From positions 1 through 18,689 of the forward strand of contig CAAGLV010000180.1 in assembly GCA_900770875.1 (NCBI GenBank): DNA of 18,689 nucleotides. Reading direction: 5' to 3'. Position numbers and translations under genes: made by a program. This DNA comes from Flavobacteriales bacterium (GTDB taxonomy: Bacteria > Bacteroidota > Bacteroidia > Flavobacteriales > Weeksellaceae). Under the pieces are notes generated by a model. The model searched no databases and was not told the origin of the DNA. It worked only from the letters and a program-made list of their open reading frames with translations. Positions 14,309 to 18,689 of the stretch are shown piece by piece; within the stretch, counting starts at the first letter, position 1, and every line of letters begins with the position of its first letter.

Positions 14309-14859
14309 TTCATAGAAGGATCAGCGGGGGTGTTTAACCAAATTAGGTTTTCACCTCCGATTTTTTTCATTAAATTAACCCAAAGTTGGTTGTTTTGTTC
14401 TTCGAAAATATTTATCGAATTAAAATTTACTAAATCCCATTCCTTACAAGCAATTTCTTCTTCTAATTGCAATTTATGCCAACCACAATATCCTAAATAA
14501 AATTTAAGTTCGTTAGCTGTAATTAATTTATTATTGATGCAGTATCTAACATCTTCAAACTCACCAGCCCAATAAATATCATCCACAATATGGATGCTAT
14601 CTCGGATAAGATCTGGACGTTTATGAAAATAAAATAAACTTTCTTTTGCAACAGGACCACCTGTATAAATATGTTGATTTTTGTTGATGTATTCTTCTAA
14701 CGAATCTGATGTTAAATTAATTGGCTTATTTAAAATAAATCCCATAGCACCATCCTCGCTGTAATCTGTAATTAAAACAACACTTCTGTTAAAAATGTTT
14801 TGAGATAATGATGGGCGACTTACTAAAATTGCGCCTTTTTTTATACTTTTGATAGACAT
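14305..14859 (-). CDS. yqgE: YqgE/AlgH family protein
   Basis: The 184-residue cytoplasmic protein has the family's conserved blocks in order: KGAILVSRPSLSQNIFNRSV (8-27), the GAMGFILNKP block (37-46), YTGGPVAKESLFYFH (65-79), IYWAGEFEDV (95-104) and GYCGWHKLQLEEEI (123-136), then W141. AlgH in Pseudomonas was named for effects on alginate regulation, but the biochemical role of the family remains unclear. The gene converges on the aminotransferase-like gene with a 4-base overlap in which the sequence TTAA supplies both stops. It diverges from pdxH across 65 bases, where opposing promoters must lie. Confidence 0.94.
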   Translation of the reverse strand: MSIKSIKKGAILVSRPSLSQNIFNRSVVLITDYSEDGAMGFILNKPINLTSDSLEEYINKNQHIYTGGPVAKESLFYFHKRPDLIRDSIHIVDDIYWAGEFEDVRYCINNKLITANELKFYLGYCGWHKLQLEEEIACKEWDLVNFNSINIFEEQNNQLWVNLMKKIGGENLIWLNTPADPSMN

Positions 14860-14924
14860 AATTTAGACGATTTACTATGTCGTATTTCAAATTGTGTTCC
14901 ATAATTTAAAAATTAAGAATCTAA

Positions 14925-15572
14925 ATGAAAGAAGATTTAAGCTATCACAGAAAATCGTACGAAAAAAAATCAATGAAATTCGAGGATTTAAAAGAAAATC
15001 CAATCGAACAATTTAGAGATTGGTTTTTACAAGCAGAATCTTGTGATGGAGTAGACGAAGCCAATGCTATGGCGGTTTCTACGATTGGATTAGATGGATT
15101 TCCAAGAACCCGAATTGTATTATTAAAACGCTATACTCACGAAGGATTTATTTTTTATACCAACTATAATAGCCAAAAAGGAAAAGCTATTCTAGAAAAC
15201 CCAAAAATTTCTATTTCTTTTTTTTGGCCTTATCTAGAACAGCAAATAATTATTAAGGGAATTGCCGAAAAAACATCAGAAAATATATCGGATGGTTATT
15301 TTGATACACGTCCACGCGGAAGCCAAATAGGCGCTTGGGTATCGCAACAAAGTAGCGTTATTGATGAGCAACAGGATTTAGAAGAAGAAGTAAAGCAATT
15401 AGAAGATAAATACCAAGGACAAGAAATTCCGAGACCCGAACATTGGGGAGGATTTTTAGTTCGTCCGATAGAAATTGAGTTTTGGCAAGGTCGTCCTAAT
15501 CGCTTACACGATAGAGTACGTTACGTTTTACAAGAAGATTTTGATTGGAAAAAAGAACGATTAGCGCCTTAA
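14925..15572 (+). CDS. pdxH: Pyridoxamine 5'-phosphate oxidase
   Basis: PdxH oxidises pyridoxine or pyridoxamine 5'-phosphate to pyridoxal 5'-phosphate with FMN and O2, the last step of salvage and DXP-dependent PLP synthesis. The length (215) is typical. FMN- and substrate-binding motifs are intact: RTRIVLLK (61-68), FYTNYNSQKG (77-86), TRPRGSQIGAWVS (128-140), WGGFLVRP (174-181) and EFWQGRPNRLHDR (185-197), ending in the usual ERLAP. The start ATG 14925 gives the expected N-terminus. Its nearness to a PLP-enzyme-like gene is of note, although that protein seems unable to hold PLP covalently. Confidence 0.97.
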   Translation: MKEDLSYHRKSYEKKSMKFEDLKENPIEQFRDWFLQAESCDGVDEANAMAVSTIGLDGFPRTRIVLLKRYTHEGFIFYTNYNSQKGKAILENPKISISFFWPYLEQQIIIKGIAEKTSENISDGYFDTRPRGSQIGAWVSQQSSVIDEQQDLEEEVKQLEDKYQGQEIPRPEHWGGFLVRPIEIEFWQGRPNRLHDRVRYVLQEDFDWKKERLAP

Positions 15573-15640
15573 TAAGCTGGTTTTATTTAGCTGCTGATAT
15601 ATTATAGGTTAACGAATTAAGATAAAGCTAAAAAATGCTG

Positions 15641-15648
15641 TAATTTTG
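15641..15648 (+). promoter_or_regulatory. -7 promoter element for the YHS gene
   Basis: TAATTTTG matches TAnnTTTG exactly, 25 bases before the ATG at 15674. No -33 TTTG is seen. Confidence 0.55.
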
Positions 15649-15673
15649 TTGTTAATAAATTAATAGTTTAACC

Positions 15674-15925
15674 ATGAAATATTTATTTTTAGCCTTTGCG
15701 TTTATAAGTTTAGTACATGTAAATGCGCAAGAGCGTCCCAATAAAAGCCAAAAAACAAAAAGTAATACTGCAATTAGCAATAAAATAGATCCGATTTGTA
15801 GTATGGCGGTAAATAATACTGCAAAAGATACAGCTCATTATAAAGGTAAAGTTGTTGGATTTTGTTCGTCTCATTGTAAAGCTGAGTTTAAGAAAAATCC
15901 AAAAAAATATCAGAAATTAAAATAA
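15674..15925 (+). CDS. Exported YHS-domain metal-binding protein
   Basis: The 83-residue product has a signal peptide (residues 1-19, ending VNAQ) and then a single YHS/TRASH-type domain: DPICSMAV (39-46), an aromatic-containing middle (HYKGKVVGFC) and CSSHCKAEFKKNPKKY (64-79). Cys42, Cys64, His67 and Cys68 are the likely metal ligands. YHS domains are found in copper and heavy-metal handling proteins, so a periplasmic copper-binding role is plausible but unproven. It has its own promoter box and terminator and no metal-transport gene beside it; the fluoride exporter that follows is a separate unit. Confidence 0.88.
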   Translation: MKYLFLAFAFISLVHVNAQERPNKSQKTKSNTAISNKIDPICSMAVNNTAKDTAHYKGKVVGFCSSHCKAEFKKNPKKYQKLK

Positions 15926-15941
15926 TCTATATTTTATAAAT

Positions 15942-15978
15942 AAAAGCTTGAGTGATAAAATTTCATTCAAGCTTTTTT
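15942..15978 (+). terminator. Intrinsic terminator after the YHS gene
   Basis: A 14-bp stem with one G-U pair (15942-15955 with 15963-15976; core aaaagcttga / tcaagctttt) ends in a T run. It insulates the fluoride unit that follows. Confidence 0.9.
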
Positions 15979-16021
15979 AATTAAATTTTGTCTATAAATA
16001 AAAATCGAATTACTTTTATAT

Positions 16022-16029
16022 TAAATTTG
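16022..16029 (+). promoter_or_regulatory. -7 promoter element of the fluoride unit
   Basis: TAAATTTG matches TAnnTTTG exactly. A start about 6 bases downstream coincides with the first base of the fluoride aptamer at 16035. No -33 TTTG at the right distance. Confidence 0.7.
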
Positions 16030-16034
16030 TAACA

Positions 16035-16090
16035 AAGGAAATGGTGTTCTTCCTTATCCAAACCGCTTATTTAAGCTGATGACGCCTGGT
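16035..16090 (+). ncRNA. Fluoride riboswitch (crcB motif)
   Basis: The leader matches the crcB/fluoride aptamer. A first stem AAGGA/TCCTT (16035-16039 with 16051-16055) encloses AATGGTGTTC, whose GGTGTT (16043-16048) can pair with GACGCC (16081-16086). An AACCGC block (16061-16066) and GCTGATG (16075-16081) follow, with gctta/taagc (16065-16069 and 16072-16076) forming the hairpin between them. The aptamer senses fluoride through bound Mg2+ ions and should raise expression of the CLC gene 28 bases downstream. No strong intrinsic terminator lies between aptamer and ATG, so control is more likely at translation; the purine run AATCGGGGAAAA before the ATG is a candidate ribosome-access region. 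Confidence 0.92.
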
Positions 16091-16118
16091 TGATTTATAA
16101 ACTTAATCGGGGAAAATT

Positions 16119-17420
16119 ATGCTTAATCATCAGTCATCTAAAAACAAATTAATTTTGTTATTTACATCTATTTTATCAAAGTTTCCAATTTTAACTTATA
16201 TTATTAAGTGGCTTTTAATTTGCTTAATTATTGGCGTTTTAATTGGTAGTTCGTCGGCCGGATTTTTAATTTCTTTAAATTGGATTACCGAATTTAGAGA
16301 AGCCAATCTTTGGTTAGTTGCTTTTTTACCTATTTGCGGTTTTGTAATTGGGTTAATTTATCATTATTTTGGTAAAGACGTAGAAGCTGGGAATAATTTA
16401 TTAATTGATACCATTCATCAGCCCAAACAGATAATTCCTTTTAAAATGGCTCCTTTGGTATATATTGGTACAATAGCAACGCATTTTTTTGGAGGTTCGG
16501 CCGGAAGAGAAGGGACAGCTTTACAAATGTCAGGAGTGATTGCCGACCAATTAAGTAAGCCATTAAAACTTTCTGCAGCGGATCGTCAATCATTAATAAT
16601 TGCCGCAGTTGCCGGAGGATTTGGTTCTGTTTTTGGAACTCCATTAGCCGGAACATTCTTCGCTTTAGAATTTTATCGAATAGGTAAAATACGTTCAACA
16701 GCAATTTTCCCTGCATTTATTACGGCAATAATAGCAGATATTGTTACAAGATTATGGAAAGCTCCACATACACATTATCATATAAATATTATTCCACAAA
16801 TTAATTTTGTCTCGATTGGTTTAACAATTTTGGCCGGAATCATTTTTGGTTTATGTGCTTTAGTATTTAGTAAATCGTTAAAGCAATTAGGTTCGATATT
16901 TAAATCGAAGGTTACTTATGCGCCTTTTCGTCCTTTAGTCGGAGGACTAATAGTTGCTGCAACCATTTTAATTATGGGCACATCTAGGTATATTGGATTA
17001 GGAATTCCAACTATATTACAGTCTTTCGAAGAACAATTACCATTTTACGATTTTGCGTTTAAATTAATATTTACGGTTGTAACGCTTTCTGCAGGTTTTA
17101 AAGGTGGAGAAGTTACACCTTTATTCTTTATTGGTGCAACATTAGGTAGTGCTTTAAGTTTTATATTACCATTGCCAACTGGTTTATTAGCCGGTTTAGG
17201 ATTTGTGGCAGTTTTTGCTGGAGCTACAAATACACCTATAGCTTGTTGTATTATGGCAATAGAACTTTTTGGTGCCGAAATAGGTGTTTTTGCAGCAATA
17301 GCTTGTGTTGTTTCTTACCTTGTTTCGGGGCATAATAGCATTTATGTGCGACAAATAGTTGGTGAACCTAAACACGATTCGCTAAGCAACGATAAAGGGA
17401 AACGATTAAACGAACTTTAA
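16119..17420 (+). CDS. CLC-type fluoride exporter (CLC-F / EriC-F family)
   Basis: The 433-residue inner-membrane protein has the repeated hydrophobic pattern of CLC transporters. CLC-F members export fluoride in exchange for protons and relieve fluoride toxicity. The motif GGSAGREGTALQMSG (from residue 125; gating Glu131) is the CLC anion-pathway loop. The canonical chloride-selective GSGIP loop is absent from the N-terminal third, as in fluoride-type CLCs. Further signatures are AAVAGGFGSVFGTPLAGTFF, then ALEF, and GFKGGEVTPLFFIGATLGSA in the second half. The fluoride riboswitch in its leader makes the substrate assignment strong. The start is ATG 16119. A 397-base gap follows with no obvious GC-rich terminator. 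Confidence 0.94.
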   Translation: MLNHQSSKNKLILLFTSILSKFPILTYIIKWLLICLIIGVLIGSSSAGFLISLNWITEFREANLWLVAFLPICGFVIGLIYHYFGKDVEAGNNLLIDTIHQPKQIIPFKMAPLVYIGTIATHFFGGSAGREGTALQMSGVIADQLSKPLKLSAADRQSLIIAAVAGGFGSVFGTPLAGTFFALEFYRIGKIRSTAIFPAFITAIIADIVTRLWKAPHTHYHINIIPQINFVSIGLTILAGIIFGLCALVFSKSLKQLGSIFKSKVTYAPFRPLVGGLIVAATILIMGTSRYIGLGIPTILQSFEEQLPFYDFAFKLIFTVVTLSAGFKGGEVTPLFFIGATLGSALSFILPLPTGLLAGLGFVAVFAGATNTPIACCIMAIELFGAEIGVFAAIACVVSYLVSGHNSIYVRQIVGEPKHDSLSNDKGKRLNEL

Positions 17421-17817
17421 AAGAGATTAATTCTACTATAACCGATTAAATCAGTTGAAATATTACCTAATAAGGTATAGTGTTAAATGTGATTTATCGA
17501 GTTAGGGAACAATAACTAAACTGGTTTTTAACTTTTGAAAAATCTAATTTTAATGTACATTTTTATTATCCATAGAATATAGAATAAAGTAGCTAAGATG
17601 ATTTAGATGAATTTTTAATTTGGATAAAAAGAATTGCTCTGGATAAAAAATAAATTTATAAGTTATTAATCAATAATTTTTTAATTATTATTAAATTATT
17701 GATAATTAAGTGCTTAAAAAAGTTAAGTTGATTAATGTTTTTTTAATTTTAAGATATTTTTTAACAAAACTATTTTTTAATGAATTAACAGAAATTAAAA
17801 ACCTAACGATTTAACTT
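17421..17817. other. AT-rich intergenic region with an imperfect inverted repeat
   Basis: No recognisable gene, gene remnant or RNA is seen in these 397 bases. The one clear structure is an inverted repeat at 17663-17709: the arms 17663-17679 and 17693-17709 match at 15 of 17 positions, with the central 10 bp (tcaataattt / aaattattga) perfect. Being almost entirely A and T, it would make a weak hairpin. The region presumably holds the end of the CLC transcript and the promoter of the surface-protein gene; no exact TAnnTTTG is found close to 17818. Confidence 0.5.
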
Positions 17818-18689
17818 ATGAACAAAATTTATTTTTTATTAGTTGTATTACTTACAGCTACTATATCTAGTGGACAAATAGGTATAAATACTGAGAATCC
17901 TAATCCAAACACTTTATTGCATATAGAAACTAGCAATGGTCAAGAAAAAGGTATAATAATTCCTAGATTGAATTCTATACAAATTGATGATCTTACTAGA
18001 ATTCTCGAGAATGATACGCTTACTAATAATCAAGGTATAAAATTTCACGATATAGATAGTGGCTGTGATATGTATTGGTCAACAGTTGAAAAACGATGGC
18101 TTAGTCAGTGTGGAAACTTAGGGAATGCTAAATTTACATATTCATGTTCAGCTATTGATGTTTATGGTAATTATGCTATTGGTAAAGCAACGGACGAAAG
18201 TAATTACATTTTGCTAATGGTAGACGTACAAAAAAAAGGAGAATATACGATAATGGCAGATCCAAATGTTAGTAATGGATTTTCTTTTGTTGAACAAGGT
18301 TTCTTTAATGTATTAGGACCTCAGACATTAAAAATTCCAGCACATGGAACACCTGCTAGCGCATCACCAGGAACAATTCGGTTTGAATTAGCTTCAACTC
18401 AAGGAAAACCAGATCCTTCAGACTCAAATTGTACTTTTGATGTAAATATAGCAATACCGGAAATACCAGTAATAATAGCCGATTATAATTTAAATTGTTC
18501 TTCTGTTGTTGTTAATGGAGATTATATTAAAGGCACACCTTTAACGGGTCAAAATAAAATCGAATTAATGGTAAATGTTGGCTCAATAGGATTTTATTCG
18601 ATTTATACAGAAAGTAAAAATGGAATAAAATTTAAAGCCGAAGGACAATTTACAACAACAGGAAAACAAAATGTAACTTTACTAGGAGA
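17818..18689 (+). CDS. Secreted repeat-containing surface protein (3' truncated)
   Basis: An ATG at 17818 opens a frame that runs without a stop to the window end (290 codons and 2 bases). Residues 1-20 are a signal peptide (MNKIYFLLVVLLTATISSGQ). Next comes IGINTENPNPNTLLHIE, then KGIIIPRLNSIQIDDLT, the opening typical of large Bacteroidota cell-surface and adhesin-like proteins. From residue 106 a beta-rich module begins (FTYSCSAIDVYGNYAIGKAT, then LLMVDVQKKGEYTIMAD), and from about 222 a second copy (YNLNCSSVVVNGDYIKGTPL, then IELMVNVGSIGFYSIYTES). Both modules keep Cys, GxY and the NGF/NGI turn, so the protein is a tandem array that probably continues beyond the window. A C-terminal sorting domain would be expected outside. 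Function is probably surface-exposed adhesion, by analogy only. Confidence 0.85.
   Translation, partial: MNKIYFLLVVLLTATISSGQIGINTENPNPNTLLHIETSNGQEKGIIIPRLNSIQIDDLTRILENDTLTNNQGIKFHDIDSGCDMYWSTVEKRWLSQCGNLGNAKFTYSCSAIDVYGNYAIGKATDESNYILLMVDVQKKGEYTIMADPNVSNGFSFVEQGFFNVLGPQTLKIPAHGTPASASPGTIRFELASTQGKPDPSDSNCTFDVNIAIPEIPVIIADYNLNCSSVVVNGDYIKGTPLTGQNKIELMVNVGSIGFYSIYTESKNGIKFKAEGQFTTTGKQNVTLLG

Noticed and set aside
15674..17420. YHS protein and fluoride exporter as one operon
   Set aside because: A strong terminator at 15942-15978 and a separate promoter with a riboswitch lie between them.

Overview
The window is strongly AT-rich DNA from a member of the Bacteroidota, most likely class Flavobacteriia (a Weeksellaceae-type genome is a guess). 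The evidence is the family content: a fused isobutyryl-CoA mutase, a START-like protein beside a class IV aminotransferase-like protein, a DUF6515-type protein and a surface protein opening with an 'IGINTENPNP' motif. Genes lack Shine-Dalgarno sites, and exact copies of the Bacteroidota -7 promoter element TAnnTTTG sit in front of several genes.

Layout. 1-1812 is the C-terminal half of IcmF. 1834-2001 holds two hairpin terminators around a short orphan stretch. 2026-3318 (minus) encodes an unrecognised exported or membrane protein with a coiled coil and an acidic tail. 3319-4684 is decaying DNA: an unrecognised broken reading frame, then a clear formate-tetrahydrofolate ligase (fhs) pseudogene with frameshifts, stops and an internal deletion. 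4723-6042 is a uracil permease, facing a DinB-like gene (6097-6585, minus) across a shared terminator. 6811-8451 is an acyl-CoA synthetase with a 12-bp palindrome near its promoter. 8531-10653 is a three-gene unit: an NtrC-type response regulator without a DNA-binding domain, followed by two lipoproteins. 10680-11729 (minus) is a nucleoid-associated protein. 11920-12840 is a secreted Asn/Gly/Arg-rich protein with a DUF6515-like end. 12896-12969 (minus) is tRNA-Met(CAU). 13087-15572 holds a START-like protein, an aminotransferase-fold protein that appears to have lost its catalytic lysine, YqgE (convergent, stop codons overlapping) and PdxH. 15674-15925 is a secreted YHS protein. 16022-17420 is a fluoride-response unit: promoter, fluoride riboswitch and a CLC-type fluoride exporter. 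After a 397-bp AT-rich gap, 17818 to the window end is the start of a repeat-containing surface protein.

How the parts work together. Most of the window is housekeeping and accessory metabolism. The clearest functional unit is the fluoride riboswitch with its CLC exporter, where the predicted transcription start falls at the first base of the aptamer. The least ordinary items are the aminotransferase-like pseudoenzyme in a PLP-related neighbourhood, the response regulator without a helix-turn-helix coupled to two lipoproteins, and the unrecognised coiled-coil membrane protein next to decaying DNA. I see no phage, insertion sequence or CRISPR array, and no convincing multi-gene novel system.
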